Assembly (NCBI GenBank): GCA_009663005.1
Contig: CM018892.1
Coordinates: 4,398,381-4,423,380 of the forward strand
From: Actinidia chinensis
Taxonomy: Eukaryota; Streptophyta; Magnoliopsida; Ericales; Actinidiaceae
Direction of reading: 5' to 3'
DNA length: 25,000 nt
Each line of letters opens with the position of its first letter. The stretch's first letter is position 1. Below the pieces are notes generated by a model, which saw only the letters and a program-made list of their open reading frames with translations, had not been told where the DNA came from and did no database searches. The position numbers and the translations under genes were made by a program. Shown here piece after piece: positions 9,901 to 18,428 of this stretch.

Positions 9901-10522
9901 ACAAAACTTAGTTTCAAAGATTTCTAGGAATCCTAAATTATATATTACGTTTTTATCAAAAATATAGCTCAGGATAGTGCTATTTTTTACTAGGCTTCCC
10001 AAAGAATCCTGAGCCCTGGAATATTGAACATACTAAAAAGATGTTCAAAAAATTAAAACTTACAGTCAACAATTACCAATGTTTAGGTTTGGCAAATTCA
10101 AATTTTTGAAAATAGGGAACTTGATACCTCTAATAAAGGATATGGATGAGTTTTGAATGGGCAAAAGAATCCTTCTTATAAATCAGAAGATCTACTAGAT
10201 TAACTTCTGGAATATGGAAAGGAGCACAATTAATTATTCCACTATCAAGACAACAATCTTGTCTTTGGTTAAGTGTATAACAAATTTCAGGATGTTAACC
10301 AATCTTCTTTCAAACAAACTTTTTGCAGATGGGCAAGCACAATTAATCTGCTTGTGGATTCGCTATTATCATCAAAGGAGAGCAAATTCATTGCCAGATT
10401 TTCTAACTCGTAATTCTTGGCAGACTATGGATCCTCCTGATAGAGCAAGAAGAAATATCAAAAGAAAACAAAAGACCGTTATAATGCTACTCAGAATCCG
10501 GGAACAGAGTTTCCTATTCTAA
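9900..10522 (+). pseudogene. Viral RNase H remnant and end of RT polyprotein
   Basis: DTSNKGYG at 10123-10146 is the first catalytic block of the retroviral-type RNase H (the Asp is kept) and is followed at once by a TGA. A second block, in frame 2, reads NYSTIKTTILSLVKCITNF (about 10235-10291), corresponding to the helix that in working enzymes carries a catalytic Glu; here the usual Glu appears replaced. LPDFLTR at 10391-10411 is the segment that closes RNase H in petuvirus/florendovirus-type proteins. An open 102-codon frame (10214-10522) covers the last two blocks. The enzyme would degrade RNA in the RNA:DNA hybrid; this copy is broken. Confidence 0.8.
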
Positions 10523-11560
10523 CTACCAAAGCGCTGGTTCTCTTCTTTTTCCGCACCATCCCAGAGTCATTTAAGACCACATCCCAGTCAAAGGACAAAA
10601 CTAACTAAAGCAACTCCTGGCTTAACTGAAGTAGTTTCTCATCAAAAGAGCCATGTGGAGAGAAATTGTTTTTCCTCTACAAAGCCAGATCTACATGGCA
10701 AATGCAATAATCCCTAGTTTTATCAAGAAATATACTTAGGCAACAAACTTGTATGGTTTTGGAAGGAAGACTAGATATTTCTATGAAGCAATGCTTGTAG
10801 CAGACAGAATCTGTTGAAATCCACCACAATCATGTAAATTCGTGAGATTTTAAACCTCCAAACACATTCAAAGTGTTTATATTATTAGGTTCTTCATCCT
10901 CACTAAGGGGGTTATTATCCTGCAAAATTCAAAAGTTTTAAAACTCCGCTAATCCCCAAAGATTTTTATTTTAACTATTGGGATATATCCAAGCATGGAA
11001 CTTGCGTTTTTCTATCAAAATTCACCTAAACCCATTCTTTGATTTTTCTCTTTAATCCAATATTCCAAAACTTCAGGATTCCCGTTGGTTTATCATTGGT
11101 GGGAAAGATTGGTCTAGAGATGACCATTTCTAAAATCGATCATGAGCCATTTCCCGCTTGGATGAGTGTCATCCAAGACTAAAATAAAACCCAAAAAACC
11201 CTCCAAAAAAAATAAAAGAAGATTTATTTCTTCTCTGAATTCAGATCACGTATGCTGGAAGTGGAACCTTGAATTTTAGTTTTGATATTATCTAAAATTT
11301 ATCCAATTTTAACAAAGAACATTCTATACAAATGGTGGGATGGATTTAAAAATGAAGAAGCCATTTCTTTGATAAATCCACAACAAATGAAATACATGAA
11401 AGTAATGAAGCAACAATTCCAGCCCTCCTGAAAGGAACCTACTCTTCCAACTAACATCTTCCAAGCTCTACCAGATGCAGTTAAAGGGGGGAAGAATCTA
11501 ATCTTTCTTCCAGTCCAAATCCAGATTAAGGTAAGGCATGAGCAATTAAAACCCCAATTT
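10523..11560 (+). pseudogene. C-terminal viral region downstream of RNase H, broken
   Basis: The A-rich coding-like + strand continues for about 1 kb after RNase H with short readable segments in shifting frames (for example FYEAMLVADR around 10777-10806 and a WW/GG-containing segment near 11093-11110). I can name no enzyme motif here. Related viruses have a conserved but poorly understood region after RNase H or a separate 3' ORF, and position supports that reading. Which of these it represents is not resolved. Confidence 0.4.
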
Positions 11561-11872
11561 ATGAGAATTTTCAGCAGCTATCCACAGAATCAAGGCTCAT
11601 CGAAAATAACTGAGGAGAAGTCTGACAAGGCCATGATTCTCTCACCCAATTGGCCAGTTTCCACCTTAGTAGGAGAAGCACAAGAGTCAACTGGATCAGA
11701 AGAAGTTAATTCGATGATCAAGGAACAGGGAAGATATTGGGATTCTTTCATGGAAGTCCAAAGCGTAGAAGATCAGCAAATGGAAAAGTCATATGATCTA
11801 GAGGGGTCTTCCATGAAAAATTCAGATAAAAGAACAGAATTTAATAAGATTTTTCAACAAAAGGGAACCTAA
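11561..11872 (+). pseudogene. Open 103-codon terminal fragment of the viral coding region
   Basis: This is an uninterrupted frame from ATG 11561 to TAA 11870-11872. It is hydrophilic and rich in Glu, Ser and Lys (TEEKSDKAM, STGSEEVNS, MIKEQGRYWDSFMEV), with no hydrophobic core, like a disordered acidic tail. It is the last coding-like block before the viral promoter region and lies in the same strand and composition as the rest of the element. The upstream sequence is still coding-like, so the ATG is probably internal rather than a true start. It may be the polyprotein C-terminus or a small 3' ORF. Confidence 0.45.
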
Positions 11873-12293
11873 GATCATAATCAAAGGTTTATTATCAAAA
11901 ATTTTTATCAACGAACAAATTAAAACTATACATTTACCCTCGGGGATTGAGGTAGTTAGAAAAAAATTAAATTTGTTAAACACAAGAAATCAGAAGAAAC
12001 CAGAAAAAAATTATATTAAATTTTGGAAGATTTAATTCAGTTTTGATTATTTGAAAAAATAACTCTTTAAGATTACAAAGTTTACATGGACCTAATGAGT
12101 TGCTTGTAAAACAAAATCAATTAAAAATGGTGAATCAAAACTGTATCCAGAAATTTGTTGTTGATGTGAAGTTTTTTCAGTGCATGCGACTCTCATGTGT
12201 CGGTTGTCGGGGGATCAGGTGCCGTGACTTCCGTGTGTGGATTCCAAAAAATTTTATTTTGCATTCCGGAATAGTTCTATAGTGTTTTATTTG
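11873..12293 (+). other. Viral intergenic region upstream of the + strand promoter copy
   Basis: Stops in all frames, AT-rich to about 12170, then a patch richer in G and C (about 12180-12270). In caulimovirids the enhancer/promoter lies between the end of the last ORF and the TATA box. I see no clear activation element such as TGACG repeats. This stretch does not resemble the sequence upstream of the minus-strand promoter copy (12716-12980). Confidence 0.4.
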
Positions 12294-12303
12294 TACATAA
12301 AAG
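12294..12303 (+). promoter_or_regulatory. Decayed viral TATA region, + strand copy
   Basis: TACATAAAAGGAGG is aligned with the intact CTATAAAAAGGAGG of the minus-strand copy. The T-to-C change (TATAAAA to CATAAAA) would weaken it. It sits just before the leader-like arm of the inverted repeat. Confidence 0.5.
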
Positions 12304-12450
12304 GAGGATGTCAGTGTTTCATGTGAGCATCTGAAAATCCTCTCTCTCTTCTCTTGTATTTTTCTTCTTTGTAAGTACTGAGATCCAAAGAAATCAAAAA
12401 GGTTTGATTTTAATATTTTCTGGTTTCTGTTTTAATTTTGTAATAAGGGG

Positions 12451-12519
12451 GATCCTGTGCTCGGATCAGAATGTAAGGAAAATCCTCTCCTTTACATTAT
12501 GATTCCTGTGCTCGGATCA
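12451..12519 (-). other. Duplicated primer-binding-site-like sequence
   Basis: On the minus strand TGATCCGAGCACAGG appears twice (complement of 12454-12468 and 12505-12519), 51 bp apart. Caulimovirids prime minus-strand DNA synthesis with host initiator tRNA-Met, whose complement begins TGGTATCAGAGCCAGG. The match here is partial (GATC-GAGC-CAGG pattern) but lies where expected, downstream of TATA and leader on the minus-strand copy. The call is inference from position and partial match. Confidence 0.4.
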
Positions 12520-12688
12520 AAAGTGGAAAAGGCGTAAGGAGATAAAACAGAAACAGAAATATTAAAAATTCAAACCTTTTGATTCTTTGGGATCTCAGTA
12601 GCTTAAAAAGAAGAAAAATAATTACAAATAGATGAGAGAGGAGGGAAGAGGATTTTTGGGATGCCCAACATGACCCACTGAAATCCCT

Positions 12689-12699
12689 CCTTTTTATAG
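12689..12699 (-). promoter_or_regulatory. Viral TATA box, minus-strand copy
   Basis: On the minus strand CTATAAAAAGG is a good TATA box, followed by a leader of about 150 nt and then the PBS-like sequence. This is the order of a caulimovirid pregenomic RNA promoter. It points towards the + strand promoter copy at 12294, so the two are convergent. Confidence 0.55.
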
Positions 12700-12842
12700 G
12701 GAAAATTAAAAAACACATACTGACATGTTTATTTTAGATGTTTGTGTTTACTTCTAGTAGATCTTTGACAAGAGTTAGTAGAGGAACATTCTCTATATCT
12801 ATAGATCTTGGATGATAAAATACTTCAGTAGCCAGGACTTCT

Positions 12843-12980
12843 TTAGTAGGTTTGGCCTTTGGAAGCCTGTGGGTCTTTGAATGGACCTTTGGATGGTGCT
12901 GGAGAACCCAGCTTGGGATAGTCAGAAAAGAAAAATTTCTTTTCTTGGTTCTGAGTAGCCTTAGAACGGTTTTTTGGTGA
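12843..12980 (-). pseudogene. Second viral 3' coding fragment, inverted
   Basis: On the minus strand the last 45 codons of an open frame read SPKNRSKATQNQEKK, then DYPKLGSPAPSKGPF, ending KGQTY and stop at 12843. It is basic and Pro/Ser-rich. The stop lies about 140 bp upstream of the minus-strand TATA box, so it holds the position of a viral ORF end. It does not resemble the + strand copy's acidic terminal frame (11561-11872). Upstream it breaks off at the TA microsatellite. It may come from a different viral lineage or genome component. Confidence 0.4.
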
Positions 12981-12983
12981 CTT

Positions 12984-13005
12984 TATATATATATATATAT
13001 ATATA
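12984..13005. repeat. TA microsatellite at the viral element's right edge
   Basis: Eleven TA units directly abut the last viral-like sequence. Endogenous florendoviruses are known to be found often next to TA simple repeats, which suggests capture during double-strand break repair. Here the SSR sits at the right junction. Confidence 0.85.
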
Positions 13006-13562
13006 AACAAAAACAAAAAAAAGAAAAAAAAGAAATTAAAAATTGATAAAAACAAAAATAGTATATAAAAATAGTAAAAATAACAAGAAAAACAGAAAAA
13101 AGAAGTAGAGAAATAGAGAAAAAGAAGGGAAAAAAATACATTAAACTAAACAACTAGATAAAATAAAAAATAAAAAAAATAAAAATTAAAAAGGGGGAAG
13201 GCGGGGGGAATATAGAAAAAAATGAAAAAAACAGAAGAAGAAAAAAGTTTTAAAAAAAAATTTAAAAAAAAAGTATAAAAAAAGAAAAGCATAAAAAAAT
13301 ATAAAATAATAAGAAAAAACCATAAAAAATAGATAAGAACAAGAAAAAATAGAAAATATAGGGAAAAAGAGGGAAAAAAAGAAGATAATAAACAATATAT
13401 ACATAAACATAAAAAAAGTTAAAATTTATGAACATCAAAAAAAGGTATAAAAAAAAAGAAGATGAAAAAGAGAAAAAAGAAAATTAAAAACCTTCAAAAA
13501 AATAGAAAAAAAAAAGATTTAAAAAAAAGGAATAAATAAAAAAAATAGAAGTAAAAAAGGGG
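13006..13562. repeat. Extreme A-rich (A/G) low-complexity tract
   Basis: Nearly 560 bp of AAAAAGAAAAATA-type sequence, with G as the main second base, occasional T and very few C. The minus-strand 74-codon frame inside it is only Phe/Leu/Ser from T-rich codons and is not a gene. It begins right after the TA microsatellite and ends abruptly at a G-rich stretch (13559-13565). Confidence 0.85.
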
Positions 13563-13662
13563 GGAAAGTGACCTCAGTGGACCCCCCAAGGGAACTCCTC
13601 CAAAGGGAATGACCGTCGTCGCAGGGGCTGGGTGCACAGTGGTACCTGCTGAGGAGTCGAAA
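13563..13662. other. Abrupt GC-rich 100-bp island
   Basis: After the A-rich tract, composition flips for 100 bp (CCTCAGTGGACC, GACCGTCGTCGCAGGGGCTGG, GGTACCTGCTGAGG). No frame or domain stands out. The sharp borders suggest a fragment of an inserted sequence, perhaps a transposon end, but it is not identified. Confidence 0.4.
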
Positions 13663-14208
13663 AAATAAAAAATGAAGATAACAAAAAATTATAATGTATT
13701 AAATTCATCATTTGTATTTTTTATTAATTAAATTTATGACGTGGAGGGCCAAATCATGAAAAAACTATAAAAACAAAAAGTGTTAAATCAAAAACGCCGT
13801 ATCCATTGTAAAAAAACAATGCATATTAGATTTCACAAGATTAGTAAATCTGACTCCTCCGATTGAATTTGTTATCAATTTAAATCTAACTAAATTTTTA
13901 ATCCGCCAAATTCAATCTCTAAAATAAAAATGGCCTTTAGATATTTTAGTACCAGATGTTAAGCATTTTTAAAGCTTTTTACTAGCTAATTCGTCAATAT
14001 CTAATGCTGATCCTCTAACTTATCCAGGAAAAAATTTATCCTGGATAGGCCCTATCATTAATTTGGCTACATTGTTTAACAAAGCCTCCTAGAATATAAG
14101 CCCAACACTCCGCTTCTTGCCCTAATTTCCCATGGGCTTGCCAAAGCCCATCCATCTCGCCTCATTATTCCGAAACTGAGGTTAAAAGAAATGGGCAATT
14201 TGGTACAA
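13663..14208. other. Intergenic spacer with nested inverted repeats
   Basis: No gene. Two overlapping inverted repeats are visible: TATCCAGGA at 14021-14029 with TCCTGGATA at 14039-14047, and GATAGG/CCTATC at 14044-14056. They could be transposon footprints or chance. Confidence 0.45.
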
Positions 14209-14261
14209 ATATATATATTATATATTATATATATATATAGATATAATATATATATATATTT
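14209..14261. repeat. AT/TA microsatellite, interrupted
   Basis: About 53 bp of alternating A and T with a few TTA and AGA interruptions. A long T run follows at about 14294-14310. Confidence 0.85.
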
Positions 14262-15586
14262 TCAAATACACATAAAATAAAACTTATTATTTGTTTTTTT
14301 TTTTTTTTTCAAAATCGCTTTCAGAAAAATTCCAAAGAAACCCATTTAAAGAAAATACTAAAAATATGTTTTAAAAAATTTTTTTCGAAAACCAGTTTCT
14401 CACCAAAGGAAAATGATACAAAATGATGTGTTTAACTTTTCATGCATTCACTTTCGAAAACAGAAAAAAAAAAAAAAGCATGAGGCGATCCTGGGAGCTA
14501 GACTATCCAAAGTTCGTGCATTAGTGTTCACCATTTGACTCATTAAAAAAAAAAAATCGTAAGTCACGAAGCTGGTACAATCAATGAAGATTTGGACCAT
14601 GCACTCTAAATATTGAGAAAAATTAATCCATACTTTAAAGGCTGTTCTACTATTTTTGTAATGATATCTAAATGGTTAATCTGGAGAGATTCAAATGAGT
14701 GACTTAAAGAGATGAACTTCAGATTTTTTTTCACTCAACCAATACTCACTTTAGAGAGTGTTTGTATAGCTGAACTAATTATTAGAATTGTTTATTTAAA
14801 AATAAAAGTTGAAAAACTTCAAAACAGAGACTTCAAGATTCAACTCTTTTTCACAGGTTTTGTAAATAATTGTGGTCCCACAAATAAAGCAGATTTATAT
14901 CAAACACTTTGTCAAACTTTCAAAATCAAAAGCCAAATAGTATGCCAGCGGTGTGAATCTAATTCTTTGAAGTCCCATTCGGTATTGAGAGTGAAGATAT
15001 AGTAGACAATGCCAAGAGTTGTCCATGGTTTGCACAGGAAATGTATGTTGAAGTAGGGCTTGGTGGTTCTCAACTTACTAAATGAAGATTATCTCAAACC
15101 GACCTATCAACTGAACCCATCAAATTAAATTACCAAGTTGTGGCAATCCACTTCATGGGGACCTACATAGACTGGCAGTGTTCATTTCTTTAAAAAGTTT
15201 TCTTCTGAAAAAAGATTAATTCTAATTATTCTGATTTTTTTAAAAAAAAAAAATTCCAGATTTAACCTGTTTTATTTTATAGCAATTTTTTTTTATTTGG
15301 ACTAGGGTTCTCTAAAATTAAACGTTTTGAATTACTGTAAAGTTTGAGTATTCTGGGCACATCATGGACCTAGTAACCAAAACCGTTCATGCTGTACATC
15401 TACTAAAAAAATAATCATGCAAAAAGACAGCATGATCAAACATTGGCCATCACAAAATCCTCGAAACACATTTTTCCTTATATAATAGGCGGTCTATTTT
15501 AAATGCATTGCAATGTCAGTCAAATTACACATTTTAACTGCTTAGCTAAACCGGTATTCAATCAACATAATCTTTACATCTCAGAG
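14262..15586. other. AT-rich intergenic DNA, no supported gene
   Basis: A 96-codon frame at 14712-15002 (starts MNFRFFFTQPILTL) has no recognisable domain and no supporting structure, so I do not call it as a gene. A/T homopolymers are frequent. No RNA gene recognised. Confidence 0.5.
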
Positions 15587-15660
15587 GTCGATTCAAAGTA
15601 AGCCCACAATTAACTAATTTTACGTCGATTCAAAGTAAGGCCCCAATTAACTAACTTTAA
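15587..15660. repeat. 37-bp tandem duplication
   Basis: GTCGATTCAAAGTAAG followed by CCCACAATTAACTAATTTTA (15587-15623) is repeated at 15624-15660 as GTCGATTCAAAGTAAGG followed by CCCCAATTAACTAACTTTAA. The two units differ at a few positions, so the duplication is fairly recent or conserved. Confidence 0.85.
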
Positions 15661-16155
15661 AGAAGTTCACATTTAATTACGTCACAAAAATCTAATAGTC
15701 CTTTTGGTTGTATATTTGTATTATATGTATTCATTAGTAAAATTTGAAAATTTTGCATTCATATTTGCCTTTGCCCTGCCCCCACGAGGTCCACGGCGTT
15801 CTCTGGCGGCGAAGCTTTTCAGTCTTCAACCCACCAGCGGCTAGAACCGAAGTGGTGGGTGTGGTTGTGGTGGGGGTTCCTTAGAAATGGACAGAGCTTG
15901 GTCCAAGTCCATGATTATCTGCTATATATGTGATGTTTTACCTCAAACGTTAATGCTACATCTAATCTGCAATTGGCATGGACCCATTTTCGGTTGATGT
16001 GAAAGGCTTGCCACTTTGAAATGGTTAGCGACCACTAGAAGCAACAAAGACAGAATCTCGCTCCTGTTTGGGATAAAAACAAAAGACAAGTTAGCTAAAC
16101 CAAAAAAAAAAGGTTTGAGATTTCTATATCTTTTGTTTTGGATATTTTTGTTTTT
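15661..16155. other. Spacer with a GC-rich patch
   Basis: A GC-rich patch at about 15775-15885 (CCACGGCGTTCTCTGGCGGC, GTGGTGGGTGTGG) could be a decayed exon fragment: one frame reads PTRSTAFSGGEAFQSSTHQRL without a stop. I recognise no protein. Flanks are AT-rich and empty. Confidence 0.35.
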
Positions 16156-16664
16156 AGGCTCTGTTTTGAATGCATATTTTAAATAGGGTCGCTGCTATTG
16201 CCGTTCTAATGGCAGTCAAAGAAGCATAAAATGACAAAAAAAAATTAGTTTTTGATAGGCACTTTTTAATACTTTCATATATTTTTATATATTTTTTATA
16301 TTTTCTATATATTTGTGGGGTTTTTCTATCAAGATAGTCTACTGTCAAGTGGTAGCATTTCTCTTTTAAAATATAGTATATGAATTTAACCTTCACTCAG
16401 AGGATTTCAATCTTGGGGGGCGGGGGGATTGTAGATGAGAGGAGAAATGGGGAAGGATTAGAGGCGAATTGAAATGCGTTGAGAGATGAGGGATTGTCAA
16501 ATACACCGATATGTTAATTATTTGAAATCTCTTTATTTTGTTCTTGAAATTCAAGAGGTGATTTCGGCTTAATTTCAAGTTTTTTTTTTTGTTTATTTGT
16601 CATTTAAAACGACAAAAATTTTTAAATCGTAGATTTCAAATTTCAAGTATCCAAAACGGACCTT
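16156..16664. mobile_element. MITE-like element, about 510 bp
   Basis: The left end is AGGCTCTGTTTTGAATGC. The right end read on the minus strand is AAGGTCCGTTTTGGATAC. These form imperfect terminal inverted repeats of the (G)GGCCCTGTTTGG type common to plant hAT and related MITEs. No coding capacity. A G6CG6 run lies inside (16415-16427). A similar terminus on the opposite strand occurs again at 16946-16958, so nested copies are possible. No target-site duplication could be confirmed. Confidence 0.4.
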
Positions 16665-16958
16665 GGTGAGTTTTTTCACTATCTGATTAAAATTTTATAT
16701 TCTTCGGTTTACCTGTTGAAAGAACAATGTAAAAATTTTTGCGCTCAAATTTAGAAAACAAAATTGACCAAAAACAAAAAAAAATAGCTAAGTATCAAGT
16801 AAAATTGATTTTTTTTTATATATTTTAAGATTTTTCGTTCAAGAAAAATAAAAACTGTATAGACTTTAATAAAAAAATTAAAAAAATTTACTAATTACAA
16901 AAAACTCCAAAACCAAATTAGGCTAGAAATCACAAAAAAAGCAGCCAAACAAAGCCTG

Positions 16959-17076
16959 TGAGTTTTTTTTTTCTTTCTTTTTAAGTTTACTATAAAAAAA
17001 ACAAGATATATGTATGGTTGGGGGATTGAATTCCCAACCTCTTTTAGGGGAGTGTGAGAGACATATCCATTGGCCA
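16959..17076 (-). mobile_element. tRNA-derived SINE head or fragment
   Basis: On the minus strand TGGCCAATGGA (complement of 17066-17076) fits the RNA polymerase III A box, and GGAATTCAATCCC (complement of 17022-17034) is a fair B box, 31 nt further on. The intervening sequence (CTCTCACACTCCCC, AGAGGTTGGG) is typical of tRNA-derived plant repeats. An A-rich stretch follows at 16965-16990, as for a short SINE tail, and a 16-T run (17079-17094) abuts the head. It may be a truncated SINE. Confidence 0.45.
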
Positions 17077-17757
17077 GATTTTTTTTTTTTTTTTATGGGA
17101 TTTAAGAGGAAATTGAAATTTGACTTGTGTTTCTCTTAGTCGTATTTGTTCCTCTAAGAATCGATTTTTTTTTTTTTTTTACACCTTTATGAAAGGCACT
17201 TGAAAATAACAACATGTGAACCAGAGAGTATCCAGTTCATGACAATACGCAAAGGTCCAAATATCCAACAATTTTTGCCATAAAAGCATTTCATTTTTGT
17301 CTAATAAACCTTTTCTAAACGGGACCTAAATCTCAGCATTTATTGACTTCAGTTCAGGATTTGGGTTTTAAAACCGTAGTACTATCGTTGTGATTTTTTA
17401 CGCTCCTCTTTTTCAATTATTTGGATTTTTTTTTGTCTTTAATTGATGTAAATTTACTAAATTTTTATTTTACTCTAATATTTTCACAACAAGCAGCCAC
17501 ATTTAGGTCAATGGACTAATTAAAGATAAAAAAATAGCACAATTAAAAAAATTATAAAAATCACTAGCCTTGACGTAAAACTATAATGAAGAATCATGTG
17601 TATTTGTGTATAGTAGTAGTACAACAGCTAATAAGAAGGATAATTTGGAGAAAAATTCACTAAAAATAAAAATGTAATTTGATAAGTACAAATGAGATTT
17701 TTTACTTTAATAATCATATCTGAAGTATTATATGAAAATATCCATTTCAGATCACTG
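17077..17757. other. AT-rich spacer with two long T runs
   Basis: T runs at 17079-17094 and about 17165-17180. A transposon-end-like CTAAACGGGACCTAA lies near 17316-17330. No gene. Confidence 0.45.
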
Positions 17758-18290
17758 ACATATCTGAATTAGATAAAAAAAATTATCAATTTCAAGATCA
17801 TTTTTATTAAGTGATGGTTAAAACATACTTTTTTTTTACGTAGGCTTTATATTTGTTTACAATTTTTATGTACAATCACAAATATTTATATACTTTTTCA
17901 GTTATAATACATAGTATATATTTTTTTTACTATTAATCACAGTCCTACAATACATGTAGGCGGGCGTACATAGGTATAGGTGTTCGCTGGTCAAGAGAGT
18001 TGGCTTCGCGGGTGAAGCCACGTCGAATCTTGAACATATCCAAATTAAATAAAAAATAATTATTCATTTTGAGATTATTTATTAAGTGGTGATTAAAATA
18101 TACTTTTTTACATATCTTTATATTTGTTTACATGTTTTTTTATACAGTAACAAATATTTTATATTTTTTTATTATTAATATATAATAATATTTTTTAATT
18201 ATAACCACAGTATTAATACGATTGCCGTACATAGCCAAGGTGTTCGCTGGTTAAGAGAGTTGGCTTGCGGCTGAAGCCGCATGAGTTCTT
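17758..18290 (+). repeat. Tandem duplication carrying a tRNA-like module in each unit
   Basis: Unit 1 (17758-18033) and unit 2 (18034-about 18290) share the same order: ACATATC, AATTARATAAAAAA, TTATTAAGTGRTGRTTAAAA, CTTTATATTTGTTTACA, then GTACATAG and the module GGTGTTCGCTGGTYAAGAG. In the module TGGTYAAGAG resembles a Pol III A box (17988-17997, 18248-18257), then comes a GGCTT/AAGCC stem: unit 2 has an anticodon-arm-like 5-bp stem with a 7-nt loop (18262-18278), unit 1 an 8-nt loop. CGTCGAATCT (18021-18030) is B-box-like in unit 1 only. The period is 260-276 bp because of indels. It could be a duplicated SINE or a satellite seed. Confidence 0.7.
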
Positions 18291-18393
18291 ATACGCGACA
18301 CTTGAAACCTTATCCTGATGACGAAGACCCGGACCAAAATTTTCACAGCAATAGGATGGGTCGGATAATCCCTCCGGAATCTGCGCACTGGAC

Positions 18394-18428
18394 AGAGAGA
18401 GAGAGAGATTCCTTTGGAGAGAGAGGGT
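18394..18428. repeat. GA microsatellite patches
   Basis: GACAGAGAGAGAGAGAGATT and, after a short gap, GGAGAGAGAGGG. Confidence 0.8.

Larger units (their letters stand above)
12294..12699. repeat. Large inverted repeat of viral promoter/leader (two arms head-on)
   Basis: The left arm is 12294-12439 (+) and the right arm is 12541-12699 (-). Shared landmarks in the same order include ATAAAAGGAGG at the outer end, TCAGTG, AATCCTCT, TTTTTCTTCTTT, ACTGAGATCC, AAAGGTTTGA and GTTTCTGTTTTA at the inner end. By eye they match at roughly three-quarters of positions, with small indels. The spacer of about 100 bp holds the PBS-like repeats and a short hairpin (12470-12479 with 12488-12498). Two viral ends have been joined head-on, a rearrangement often seen in endogenous caulimovirids. 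Confidence 0.85.
7440..13005 (+). mobile_element. Endogenous caulimovirid (florendovirus/petuvirus-like), decayed and rearranged
   Basis: The + strand is A-rich and carries, in the order expected for a caulimovirid polyprotein, a zinc-knuckle-like motif (about 7758-7794), a retroviral-type protease SGAD motif (about 8715), reverse transcriptase with YMDD (9687-9698), RNase H (10123-10440), a C-terminal region to 11872, and a promoter/leader (12294 onward). No integrase and no LTRs were found, which argues against a Ty3/gypsy element. The order and motif wording (LPDFLTR after RNase H) are most like the petuvirus/florendovirus branch of Caulimoviridae. Every section has stops and frameshifts, so it is non-functional. 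The right end is an inverted partial copy that stops at a TA microsatellite. The left edge is approximate, and the movement-protein region is missing or unrecognisable. Confidence 0.85.

Noticed and set aside
7440..13005. Ty3/gypsy LTR retrotransposon as an explanation for the RT
   Set aside because: No integrase motifs, no LTR pair in direct orientation and no TG...CA ends. RT and post-RNase H wording and the inverted leader fit a caulimovirid.
13186..13410. 74-codon Phe-rich minus-strand frame resembling a membrane protein
   Set aside because: It is only the complement of the A-rich tract; any T-rich run gives Phe/Leu/Ser.
14712..15002. 96-codon frame, + strand
   Set aside because: No domain or family resemblance, no codon bias, AT-rich flanks; most likely chance.
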